Part shown: piece by piece, positions 34,464-42,523 of the stretch | Layout: every line of letters starts with the position of its first letter | Numbering within the stretch: the first letter of the stretch is position 1 | From: Bacillus sp. EB01 | GTDB taxonomy: Bacteria; Bacillota; Bacilli; Bacillales; Cytobacillaceae | NCBI RefSeq assembly: GCF_000613125.1 | Contig: NZ_HG964497.1 | Coordinates: forward strand, 2,270,000-2,333,999 | DNA: 64,000 bases | Reading direction: 5' to 3' | Position numbers and translations under genes: made by a program | Notes under the pieces: model-generated | Seen by the model: the letters and a program-made list of their open reading frames with translations, nothing else | What the model was told of the DNA's origin: nothing | Databases searched by the model: none

Positions 34464-34504
34464 AAAAGCAGTGGATTTGATGACTAATCAAATCCACTGC
34501 TTTT
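34464..34504 (+). terminator. Very strong terminator of the aminotransferase gene
   Basis: A perfect 18-bp stem (34464-34481, 34487-34504) around a 5-nt loop, ending in T residues. Confidence 0.92.
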
Positions 34505-34594
34505 TAAATTACTTGATCTTGTAATCATAATCTTTGTAAAGATAACACGGTTGATTATAATCAAGGAAGGGTAATTTATAAATGAGGTGAAGAA

Positions 34595-34903
34595 ATGAAT
34601 ATTCATATAACAATTGATGCAAAGAATGAGCTTAAAAAGGTCCTTGGTACCGAACCAAGCATTAAAATCAACGAAACCCGAACAACTGGCTGAGGAGCCA
34701 CATATGTGTACGAACTTGCTCAGGCTGAGCAGGTAAATAATGAGGAAGTATTTAAAATAGACGATATTTCTGTCTTGATAGACCCTTTGGTTATTAGCCA
34801 TTTGGAAGATGATATTATCATCGATTATAAACAAAATTACGGCTATATTCTTAAAAATAGTTATGAAGTCTTGACGTTTGGGATGAAGTTAATTAGATCA
34901 TAA
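34595..34903 (+). CDS. HesB-like Fe-S biogenesis-type protein with in-frame UGA (candidate selenoprotein)
   Basis: Starting at ATG 34595 after GAGGTGA, 32 codons lead to a TGA (34691-34693), after which the same frame stays open to TAA at 34903. Together they give a 102-residue HesB/IscA-like domain: PSIKI, the conserved G-[Cys]-G-x-x-Y site as TTG-U-GATYVYEL, then VFKIDDISVLIDPLVISHL and IIIDYK. The TGA sits exactly where family members have the first cluster-ligand cysteine. A hairpin downstream fits the bacterial SECIS model. Selenocysteine at residue 33 is therefore likely; a Cys-to-stop mutation is the alternative. The C-terminal Cys pair of IscA is absent, as in HesB-like subgroups. Confidence 0.78.
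34715..34733 (+). promoter_or_regulatory. Candidate bacterial SECIS hairpin
   Basis: CTTGCTCA (34715-34722) pairs with TGAGCAGG (34726-34733), 8 bp with one G-T pair. The 3-nt apical loop GGC starts with G. The loop lies 29 nt after the TGA, inside the 16-37 nt range of the published bSECIS model. Confidence 0.65.
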
Positions 34904-34909
34904 ACAGTT

Positions 34910-34945
34910 AAAAGCCACGGTTGCAGTAACGGAACCGTGGCTTTT
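34910..34945 (+). terminator. Terminator of the HesB-like gene
   Basis: A perfect 13-bp stem AAAAGCCACGGTT (34910-34922) pairs with 34933-34945, with a 10-nt loop and T-rich end. Confidence 0.9.
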
Positions 34946-35041
34946 CCTGTTTATCAGCCCTTTAAAAAAAGTAAAATTATACCTCCTTGGAAGATAACGA
35001 AGAGAAAAATCTCAATTGTTAAATGGAAAGACCTTCACATT

Positions 35042-35050
35042 TGTTATAAT
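35042..35050 (+). promoter_or_regulatory. Extended -10 promoter before the hairpin repeats
   Basis: TGTTATAAT matches an extended -10 element (TGnTATAAT) exactly. No good -35 is visible. Transcription would start near 35057 and run into the 53-bp repeats. Confidence 0.5.
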
Positions 35051-35076
35051 ATGGATGAAGTATCATCCTTCTCGGT

Positions 35077-35235
35077 ATGATGAAGGACAGTAAGGCATAA
35101 TTTATTAGTCTGTTCCCGTCTTCATAAGCGGAATGAAGGACGGTTAGGCATAGTTTTTTAGTCTGTTCCCGTCTTCATAAGTGGAATGAAGGATGGTAAG
35201 CCATAATTTTTGGCCTTTTCCAGCTTCATTAGCAC
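35077..35235. repeat. Three 53-bp tandem hairpin repeats
   Basis: The word ATGAAGG recurs at 35080, 35133 and 35186, exactly 53 bp apart. Each unit also carries a TAGTCTGTTCCCGTCTTCAT-like end (third copy diverged). Within each unit ATGAAGgACGG pairs with CCGTCTTCAT (one bulged G), so each can form a hairpin with a loop of about 25 nt. No open frame spans the units. It may be a structured RNA or a protein-binding array. Confidence 0.75.
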
Positions 35236-35244
35236 GCAGGAAAG

Positions 35245-35346
35245 ATGACAAGTAAAGATCCAAAGCAACGAGCTATATACTACATAATGAGTGAAATAAT
35301 TTATTCAATCATCTTATATATTCTTGGCACGTCGAAGAGCTCTTAA
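35245..35346 (+). CDS. Possible small protein, 33 residues
   Basis: ATG 35245 follows GCAGGAAAG and opens a 33-codon frame (MTSKDPKQRAIYYIMSEIIY, then a hydrophobic end). It lies just after the 53-bp repeats and could be their leader-controlled product. Nothing similar is recognised, and it may be accidental. Confidence 0.25.
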   Translation: MTSKDPKQRAIYYIMSEIIYSIILYILGTSKSS

Positions 35347-35577
35347 TAAAAACTAAACTAAGTAGTCCTATAGAATGAAGATGAGGATTGGAGATGAAAA
35401 GCAATTGAGCTCTATTCGGATAAATTGGATGAAGTTTGGGAGTAGTTTGTGAGCAACAAGTGATTTTGCTGGGCAAAAGCATCCGAGGGTTTATAATTGT
35501 GTTTTATCAATCCGGCAAAATACTCCAAGTTCGTTTTGTAGGCATTAAAAGTAATTTTAAGAAAAAGGGGAGAATTA

Positions 35578-36207
35578 GTGGGAATGTCTAGAAAAAAACA
35601 GCGGGATGCGCAAACGCCTGAACAAATCAAGCGTGATCTTGCAAACCGTAAAAGGTTTAGAATAATAATTGGCTTTCTAATTGTAATGAGTATATTTGTT
35701 TTGTTAGGTGGAGCTTTTATTTTCATAAAAATATTGTTTATTACCGATCTTTATCAAGCATTTATGTTTGAGTCCATGGGAACTGCTTTCTTATACTTGT
35801 CTGCATTAACCCTACTACTCTTTTTCATTTATTCCAGCCTCGTCATCACATTAAAAAATCCCCAAAAAATAAGAAAGACCCAGGTGTTTGCATGGGGCGG
35901 GGCGGGGATAATTTTTATAGCCATGGCTGTATTTGTTTATAACCAACTAAGTTCTTTAACAATGAATAGTTTGAAAGATATCCACGATTATAAAAATGGC
36001 GTAGCGAAGGTAGAGGATCTTAAAGTTGTGGATGTTTATACCGGCGGCGGCCGCTACACAGATAATGATATAGCATTGATAGAAACCGAAGAACTTGACC
36101 ATGACCTTACGCTTCTGCTGGACCTATTTCGGCTAGAAGAAGGAAAAACATATCGGTTCACCTACATGGAACGGACCGGGACTATATTAAATATTGAAAA
36201 TTTGTAG
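35578..36207 (+). CDS. Hypothetical membrane protein, about 209 residues
   Basis: A charged N-terminus (RKKQRDAQTPEQIKRDLANR) precedes membrane helices (IIIGFLIVMSIFVLLGGAFIF, quoted in part, and helices near residues 75-95 and 110-130). The last 75 residues form an outside domain ending YRFTYMERTGTILNIENL. GGGGAGA lies 5 bp before GTG 35578 and 11 bp before ATG 35584; either may be the start. No family was recognised. Confidence 0.65.
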   Translation: MGMSRKKQRDAQTPEQIKRDLANRKRFRIIIGFLIVMSIFVLLGGAFIFIKILFITDLYQAFMFESMGTAFLYLSALTLLLFFIYSSLVITLKNPQKIRKTQVFAWGGAGIIFIAMAVFVYNQLSSLTMNSLKDIHDYKNGVAKVEDLKVVDVYTGGGRYTDNDIALIETEELDHDLTLLLDLFRLEEGKTYRFTYMERTGTILNIENL

Positions 36208-36447
36208 CTTCTTATCAGCTTCTTTTTCATCAAAGAAAAAATTGATATAGAAAAGGCGCCAAATATTGAAATTACTTCAAACTATTTGAAAGTACGAAAT
36301 TTATTCAGTGAAAGGGAATGCAAAAATAGTCTTAGCCAAAAAAGATAATGGGGAATATGAGGTTTTCGAATAGCTACTATTTTAAATTAAGAAGAACTAC
36401 TTGAACAAATTAATGTTTATAACATTACTTAATTAAGGGGTAAATCA

Positions 36448-37029
36448 ATGGCCACGACATATCGTTCAAATACATATATTCCAGAATTAGTCCTGGACAG
36501 TAAGGAATTAGCTAAAAGAAAGAATTTTGTGCATTCCTGTTCAGATGAAGCCGGAAGACTATTATCAGTTCTCGTTGGACAAATAAAACAAGGGAAAATT
36601 CTTGAGATTGGAACAGGTTTTGGTGTAGGGAGTTCTTGGTTACTTTCATCTATTGCTCCAACAGTGAAATTTATTAGTGTGGATCATTCAATAGAGAAAA
36701 TTGATGCTACTGCTAATCATATTAAACATAACCAAGCGGAATTCATTTGTGGTGATTGGAAAGAGGTTATTCCAAAAGGTCCGTTTCAATTTATTTTTGC
36801 CGATGCAGCTGCTGCAAAGACGATTGAGGGAGAGCTGTTGTTCGATACATTAAAAATCGGCGGGATGTTGTTCATGGATGATTTTACTCCTGAAGAGCAC
36901 TTTCCAGAAGAATGGAGAGGGAAACCCGATAAAGTTAGGGAATATTGGTTAAATCATAGTGGATTGCGGGCAACAGAAATATATTTAACACCAACAAGCT
37001 CTGCAATACTAGCAACGAGGATTAAATAA
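36448..37029 (+). CDS. Class I SAM-dependent O-methyltransferase-like protein
   Basis: A 193-residue Rossmann-type methyltransferase. Motif I is ILEIGTGFGVGSSWLL (S-adenosylmethionine loop), the acidic end of strand 2 is ISVDHS, and the later motif FIFADAAAAKTIEGELLFD followed by GGMLFMDDF is the O-methyltransferase-3-like active-site region. The methyl acceptor is unknown. AAGGGG precedes ATG 36448. The 240 bp upstream hold a short relic-like frame but no gene. Confidence 0.82.
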   Translation: MATTYRSNTYIPELVLDSKELAKRKNFVHSCSDEAGRLLSVLVGQIKQGKILEIGTGFGVGSSWLLSSIAPTVKFISVDHSIEKIDATANHIKHNQAEFICGDWKEVIPKGPFQFIFADAAAAKTIEGELLFDTLKIGGMLFMDDFTPEEHFPEEWRGKPDKVREYWLNHSGLRATEIYLTPTSSAILATRIK

Positions 37030-37155
37030 TACTAAGATGAAGGATAATTAACATACTTCACCATAAAGGAAGATGAAAATATAGTCAGTCAGTTATCAGA
37101 AAAATGATGGACGATGAGGAATTACGCCAGGAGTCAAGTTACTTAATATACTTAA

Positions 37156-37193
37156 AAAGAACGCAAATTGAACTAACTCAATTTGCGCTCTTT
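37156..37193 (-). terminator. Terminator overlapping the MFS stop codon
   Basis: A stem of about 16 bp with one mismatch (37156-37171 with 37178-37193) is followed on the minus strand by a T run. It includes the stop codon of the MFS gene, and works as a shared end for both directions. Confidence 0.8.
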
Positions 37194-38347
37194 GTTTTAT
37201 ACAAAGTCTTACTCTTGCTGCTAACAGAAAGGACTACAGTAATGAATGAGAAGAAGATTAATATTCCAGCTGCAATTGGGTTAACAGTAATTGAAAGTGT
37301 GTCTACTATACCAGCTCCAATAACTGAACCGGCTGCAACACCTAAATGAAGTGCTGAATTATTCAAGCTTTGCTGAATTTCTGATGATTCAGGTGCGTTT
37401 TCAATCAGATAAGATTGCATTGCCGGTGAAATCGCCCAACTGAGAATCCCCCATACAATAAGGATTATGAAAAACACTGGAAATACATCTGTTGTATATG
37501 GAAATACAAAGAATAGTCCACTAAAAACTGCTAGAGAGATGACCATTGTTTTTCTCGAGCCCAGTAAATCCGCCATTACACCGCCAATTCCACCACCGCA
37601 TACAGCAGCAAAGCCAAATATTAAATAGATAATACTAATCCAATTAGCATTGAAATTAGTGGTTGCTTCTAAATAAGGTTTAAAGTATGAATACATAATG
37701 GAATGACCAGTCATATACAGAAATGTTGTTGTCAGTCCTAATGTGATTTTGTGATTTTTAAATGCTGCAAGCTGTTGCCTTAACGGAATTTGAGGTTTCG
37801 GTTCAATACGACCCATTAACAGATGGACACCAATTATTGATAATGCTGTCAGGACCGTGATAAGGACGAAAGGTGCTCTCCATCCAAAACTATTTCCAAG
37901 AATCAGTCCGATTGGTACCCCTAATACTAATGAAGCACTTACTCCCATTGAAACAATCCCAATCGCCCTGCCTTTATACTGTTCTCCTGCTAAGCTAGGA
38001 GCCATTACCAAACACAGGATGATTAAGAGCGCTCCACTTAAAGCTAAAATAATCCTTCCTATAAACAAAATCGAATAAGTAGGTGCAAATACTGTCACGA
38101 TACAACCAATTAAAAAGATGTATAAGCAAACTAACATAAGCCGCTTTCTCTCAATTTTGGCTGTCATGACAAGTAAAATGGGTGATGCAACTGCAAATAT
38201 TAATGCAAAAACAGTTATCAGTAAACCGGCTTGTCCGATGCTTACATTCAAATCCTCAGCAATTAAATCCAAAATGCCACTAATGATCAGTTCAACCATA
38301 CCGATTACAAAGGAAATGATCATTAAAAAATAAATACGCCTATCCAT
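37178..38347 (-). CDS. MFS transporter
   Basis: A 389-residue twelve-helix carrier of the drug-efflux/AraJ-like type. Seen are IISFVIGMVELIISGILDLI in helix 1, SIGQAGLLITVFALIFAV in helix 2, ILALSGALLIILCLVMAPSLA with YKGRAIGIVSMG, and GGIGGVMADLLGSRK in the second half. It likely exports a drug or sugar. ATG 38347 follows AGGAAGGAAG; an upstream in-frame start at 38413 has no site. It is convergent with the methyltransferase gene. Confidence 0.87.
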   Translation of the reverse strand: MDRRIYFLMIISFVIGMVELIISGILDLIAEDLNVSIGQAGLLITVFALIFAVASPILLVMTAKIERKRLMLVCLYIFLIGCIVTVFAPTYSILFIGRIILALSGALLIILCLVMAPSLAGEQYKGRAIGIVSMGVSASLVLGVPIGLILGNSFGWRAPFVLITVLTALSIIGVHLLMGRIEPKPQIPLRQQLAAFKNHKITLGLTTTFLYMTGHSIMYSYFKPYLEATTNFNANWISIIYLIFGFAAVCGGGIGGVMADLLGSRKTMVISLAVFSGLFFVFPYTTDVFPVFFIILIVWGILSWAISPAMQSYLIENAPESSEIQQSLNNSALHLGVAAGSVIGAGIVDTLSITVNPIAAGILIFFSFITVVLSVSSKSKTLYKTKSAN

Positions 38348-38527
38348 GTTATCTTCCTTCCTAATTTCCCCTAGTTGAATACTTTTCCTTGATGCAAGTT
38401 TGCTCAAGAACAAAATATTAATGTAACATACTCTGCAGGAATTGAAAATATTTTCTTGGAATAGGCTGATATTCTTTAATTTATAGAAATCCCCGGGAGA
38501 AACGCTCGATAAGTTGTGTGCGCCAAT

Positions 38528-38542
38528 AAGAGGCGGCCTCTT
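38528..38542 (+). terminator. Short orphan terminator-like hairpin
   Basis: AAGAGG-CGG-CCTCTT followed by TTCTTATT. No gene on the plus strand directly precedes it. Confidence 0.4.
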
Positions 38543-38628
38543 TTCTTATTCTGTGGAAAAAAGAAGGAATACATTAACCATTATCGAATTATATTCTCCA
38601 ATGGAATTGTTATATTTTGGAGGTAAAA

Positions 38629-39558
38629 GTGATTTTTCCGACTATCGCTAGAAACACGTTAGGTATTATGGGATTTCCCTTAACACTTTGGAATTTAACC
38701 ATGGATAGAAAAAACAAAGTTAATCCGCTGGGACAGATAATTAAAACCAGTAAGTCAGAGGTACACGCAATTGTGACTGGGGAAGGACCTATCACTGTCA
38801 TACTGGAAGCAGGATATAGTTCCATTTCGATTGATTGGTGTTATATTCAGCCCGAAATTTCCAAGGTTGCCCGTGTCATATCATACGATCGAGGGAACTA
38901 CGGGTGGAGTAAGACGAAGAGAAAAACGATGACTTCATTAGATAGTGTTGAGGAAATAAGGGATATCCTTAGTCACCTCAATATAAAACCACCTTATATA
39001 CTAGTCGGTCATTCTTTTGGAGGCCTCTCAATGAGACTGTTTGCCAGTATGTACCCTGATGAGGTCATCGGCCTGGTTTTGGAAGATGCTGCACACGAGA
39101 ATCAATATGTTCTTTCCCAGGAGAATAGGAAACGAATTAAGAATTTTAGAAGGCTTTTGACAGCTGGATATGTTACCTCATTAGTAGGTATACCGAGAAT
39201 GTTTAAGCAGAGGATAGGCAGAAAGTTTCTTGCAACGGAATACGATGAGTCACTAAACTATATCGGATATACACTTGGTGCATATAAATCAGCATACCAG
39301 GAGTATGTGGACAGCGTAACATCAGCTTTACAACTGGTTAAATCCAAACAATTGCGAAAGGATTTGCCTGTTGTAGTAATCAGTGCAATAAAACAAACTG
39401 AAGGTTGGAAGAAAAATCAGTTACTCTTTACCGATTTAACAAACAATACCGAGCATATTGAAGCGGATACTGGCCACTCAGTACATTTAGAAAACCCTAA
39501 GATTGTAATAGATAGTATTCTAAAATTAATTAATCAACATGTCCAAACGGGAAAATAA
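38629..39558 (+). CDS. Alpha/beta hydrolase
   Basis: About 309 residues. The hydrolase fold shows VTGEGPITVILEAG, ISYDRGNYGWS, the nucleophile elbow VGHSFGGLSM (Ser129), LVLEDAAHE for the acidic position region, and the catalytic His in EADTGHSVHLENP. An N-terminal hydrophobic stretch may anchor it. Substrate unknown. GTG 38629 lies 5 bp after GGAGG; a TTG at 38617 overlaps that site and is rejected. Confidence 0.83.
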   Translation: MIFPTIARNTLGIMGFPLTLWNLTMDRKNKVNPLGQIIKTSKSEVHAIVTGEGPITVILEAGYSSISIDWCYIQPEISKVARVISYDRGNYGWSKTKRKTMTSLDSVEEIRDILSHLNIKPPYILVGHSFGGLSMRLFASMYPDEVIGLVLEDAAHENQYVLSQENRKRIKNFRRLLTAGYVTSLVGIPRMFKQRIGRKFLATEYDESLNYIGYTLGAYKSAYQEYVDSVTSALQLVKSKQLRKDLPVVVISAIKQTEGWKKNQLLFTDLTNNTEHIEADTGHSVHLENPKIVIDSILKLINQHVQTGK

Positions 39559-39633
39559 AGGGTTGCTAGAGAGACGTGTTAGTTAAAGTTCCTTCGTATA
39601 TTACATAATACAATTTAGGAGCGAATCATTTTT

Positions 39634-40338
39634 ATGGATATGAAACAACGTAAGGTATGGAATGAAAATCATAAGAAACTAAAAGATATAATTTTAAAAC
39701 CAGAAGTACATTCACAGGCAGTTCAATTAATCCTTTCCCAGCATTCTTTGCTGCATTCTACTTCAACAATTGGTAAAGCGACTCATCTAACACTGGAAGA
39801 TGCATTGTTGGAAAATCTTAATGAAGCAACTTTTAGGCAATATCCCGTCCAAAATCCCGATACTAGAAATTCAATTGTGTGGCACTTATGGCACATTTCC
39901 CGAATAGAGGATATGACAATGAATATTTTAGTAGCTGATGAGCAACAGGTTCTTAATACTACTGATTGGCTTAATAAAATGGATATTCCATTTGCTCATT
40001 CAGGAAATGATATGAGTGAAAGTGAGATCGCTGAATTAAGTTCCAAAATTAATATTGATTCATTACTGGCATATAGAGCATCGGTGGGCAGACGAACCCA
40101 AGAAGTTATTACTGCCATGAAAGCAGGACAATTTAAGATGGAAGTTGAAGAGTGCAGAATTAAACGGCTATTTGATGAAAACGCAGTAATGGAGAATTCA
40201 AGGTGGTTAGCGGAATATTGGGGCAAAAAAACTATTGCTGGATTAATTTTGATGCCAGCAACAAGACATATTTTCCTACATTTAAATAAATGTCTCCGTA
40301 TTAAGGCTAAACTCTCAAAGCGAATTAAAATTCATTAA
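39634..40338 (+). CDS. DinB-family protein
   Basis: A 234-residue helical protein. The middle NSIVWHLWHISRIEDMTMN is the DinB/YfiT four-helix-bundle motif where spaced histidines bind a metal, and the C-terminal PATRHIFLHLNKCLRIK supplies the third ligand His. The family contains thiol-dependent S-transferases and stress proteins of unknown substrate. TAGGAGCG lies upstream of ATG 39634; a second ATG at 39640 is possible. Confidence 0.78.
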   Translation: MDMKQRKVWNENHKKLKDIILKPEVHSQAVQLILSQHSLLHSTSTIGKATHLTLEDALLENLNEATFRQYPVQNPDTRNSIVWHLWHISRIEDMTMNILVADEQQVLNTTDWLNKMDIPFAHSGNDMSESEIAELSSKINIDSLLAYRASVGRRTQEVITAMKAGQFKMEVEECRIKRLFDENAVMENSRWLAEYWGKKTIAGLILMPATRHIFLHLNKCLRIKAKLSKRIKIH

Positions 40339-40393
40339 TAAAAGGAAGTAGTCTAGGAAGTTAACGCTAGACTAAAAGGTGCAGGAGAACAAT

Positions 40394-40843
40394 ATGAGTC
40401 AAAATGGAATGGTCTTAGTGGCCAGCGTATCTATTATTAAGGATAATATGGTTTTAATGATTAAAGAAAATAAACCAACTGCACTCCATAAGTGGAATTT
40501 CCCTTCAGGAAGAATCGAACAAGGTGAAGATATTTTAGATGCAGCTTGCAGGGAAGTAAAAGAAGAAACCGGATACGATGTAAGGCTTATAAATTCAACT
40601 GGAGTTTACAATTTTACAAGCAGCACGGGCGACCAAGTTATTCTGTTTCATTTCATAGGTGAAATAATCGGCGGAGAGCTAAATTTACATGAAGACGAAA
40701 TTGCAGATAGTAGATGGATCCGTTTATCAGAAACCTTACATCTAAATGATGTAGAACTTCGTGATCCAGTTGTTTTACGGAACATTATTGACTCAATAGT
40801 AAGCCAGCAATTTTATTCCATCGATATATATAAAAATACCTAG
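40394..40843 (+). CDS. NUDIX hydrolase
   Basis: A 149-residue protein with FPSGRIEQGEDILDAACREV then KEETGYD, a complete Nudix box. The N-terminal strand VLVASVSIIKDNMVLMIKENK is typical. Substrate unknown. GCAGGAGA precedes ATG 40394. A GTG at 40379 overlaps the ribosome binding site and is rejected. The next gene downstream is a decayed terpene-cyclase-like gene. Confidence 0.83.
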   Translation: MSQNGMVLVASVSIIKDNMVLMIKENKPTALHKWNFPSGRIEQGEDILDAACREVKEETGYDVRLINSTGVYNFTSSTGDQVILFHFIGEIIGGELNLHEDEIADSRWIRLSETLHLNDVELRDPVVLRNIIDSIVSQQFYSIDIYKNT

Positions 40844-40879
40844 GACAGCTATTTTATTTTTCAAAAAGGAGGAGTCTAA

Positions 40880-41740
40880 AGTTCGTACATTATCATCTGA
40901 AAATTTCCAGCTAGCTCGAAGTTATCTAATGAATTACGGAAGGGACTTAGAACAGGAATTATTTCGTTTTCATTTTGAAAATGGCAATCCGCAACATGTA
41001 TATTGCAGCAGTACCAAGGTGAAAATGGCGGATTTAGGAATATGGGAGAAGGTCATCCTGTAATTTCAAATGGGATGGATACCAGCATGGCTTTTCAGTA
41101 TCTTAGTGAAGTTGGTGCTTCTCCAGACGACGAGGTAGTGCAAAAAGGCATTAAATACATAATGGACTCTTATGATCACGAATTAAAATGTTGGCACTCG
41201 AGACCTAACCAAAGAAGCAAGGGTTGGACCGATAATCCTTGTGCTGAATTGGTTGGTTATCTTTATGAGTATCGCTAATTAGTTCCAGACGATTTTCTAA
41301 AGAATGTTACTGAAAATGCCATAGCTAATATGAGTACGATTCACACTTCAAATGAACCAATGCAATTTTACTTTTTGGAAGCGCTCAGTTTACTTCGTTT
41401 GGCAGTAAGAACAGATGAACCATACGAGTCTATTATTTTAAAACAATTAAAAAAAGATATTAATGAAATCATAGAAATTGATTCCGATAAATGGGCAACT
41501 ACTTATTGCGCAAAACCGTTTTTCTTTGCTCATTCACCTGAAAGTCCATTGTATTTGCCAATTAAAGAGTTTGTTATCAAAAGTTTGGAAAATGAAATTA
41601 AAACCCAAGCAGAGGATGGGCATTTTATTTTAAATTGGAATTGTGATGAAGATGCGGCTAGAGCTTGGAAAAGTATATGGACAATGGATGTTTTAAGGGC
41701 TTTGCACCATCACGGTTTGATCGATGCCAAAAAGGAGTAG
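40880..41740 (+). pseudogene. Terpene-cyclase/prenyltransferase-repeat-like gene, three lesions
   Basis: A strong AAGGAGG at 40865-40871 is followed by a frame with no start codon (KVRTLSSENFQLARSYLMN). That frame breaks near 40999-41003 by one lost base, and the product continues as LQQYQGENGGFRNMGEGHPV, a QW-like repeat, with WTDNPCAELVGYLYEYR. It is then cut by TAA at 41276-41278, most simply CAA to TAA, because the next residues LVPDDFLKNVTENA continue in frame to 41740. The family (squalene-hopene or prenyltransferase repeats) is inferred from the repeats. The gene is dead. Confidence 0.7.
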
Positions 41741-41745
41741 ATGAA

Positions 41746-42132
41746 ATGAAAGCACAAATAAACCTTATAACAATAGTTACTGATGACATGGCAGGAATGA
41801 CTAATTTTTATCGCGATGTTTTATGCTTTACTGTCCAAAGCGAAGCTCCGAGTTATGTTGAATTCAATAACGAGGGGGTAAGATTTTCTATTTGTTCCAG
41901 GGGAATTATGTATGATATCACTGACGGACACAGTTCCTTTAAGGAGGGAAAGAAGGGCCAGTCTTTTGAATTGGCTTTCCCTTGTGAAACGCCAGAGGAA
42001 GTGGAGCGATCCTATAGAGAAATTATAGAAAAGGGAGCTACCCCGATTAAAGAACCATCAGAAATGCCATGGGGCCAAACAACTGCTTTTTTTGCAGATC
42101 CTGATGGGAACATCCATGAAATCTTTTGTTAA
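41746..42132 (+). CDS. VOC superfamily protein, 128 residues
   Basis: Starts INLITIVTDDMAGMTNFYRD and ends with TTAFFADPDGNIHEIFC, the glyoxalase/bleomycin-resistance pattern. The middle FELAFPCETPEEVERSYREI marks the second module. ATG 41746 follows AAAGGAG, which lies in the end of the preceding pseudogene only 5 bp away, so the two were once co-transcribed. Substrate unknown. Confidence 0.8.
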   Translation: MKAQINLITIVTDDMAGMTNFYRDVLCFTVQSEAPSYVEFNNEGVRFSICSRGIMYDITDGHSSFKEGKKGQSFELAFPCETPEEVERSYREIIEKGATPIKEPSEMPWGQTTAFFADPDGNIHEIFC

Positions 42133-42523
42133 AAAGAAGGACTTTACCTTGGTTTAGCCCGTACGAGTTGGTCAAGGTAAAATTGAATTCGCTGTAATTC
42201 GTTATTCATCATTTTCCTTTGCCACAAAGTTTGGTAATAACAATTTGGCTGTATTTTCGCTGCAACATATGCAGATTTATATTTATCAGGTTCTGCCGTA
42301 ACCTGAAGAATTGGTGACGGCTATATTTTCGTTTCATCCCGCCATGAAGAAACATTGTAGATTTTGGAAAAAACTGTTGAAAAAGTAATAATTGAAATCC
42401 AAAAGAGTTGGCAGATCTCCAATAAAGTTAGACTTCAACCTGAAACCTGTCTTAGACATAATAGACAAGTAATCCGTCATAAAATGAACGGATAAATATC
42501 CATGGTTGAAGGCGGGTGTTCCT
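42133..42523. other. Intergenic region
   Basis: A weak hairpin TTTACCTTG/CAAGGTAAA (42143-42151, 42173-42181) probably ends transcription of the VOC gene. The rest holds no gene that I can support. Confidence 0.5.

Noticed and set aside
34706-34903. Separate 65-codon gene starting at GTG 34706
   Set aside because: No ribosome binding site precedes it, and it is the downstream half of the HesB-like frame.
36296-36373. Small frame ending KDNGEYEVFE before the methyltransferase gene
   Set aside because: Too short, without a start site; may be a relic, but no family is seen.
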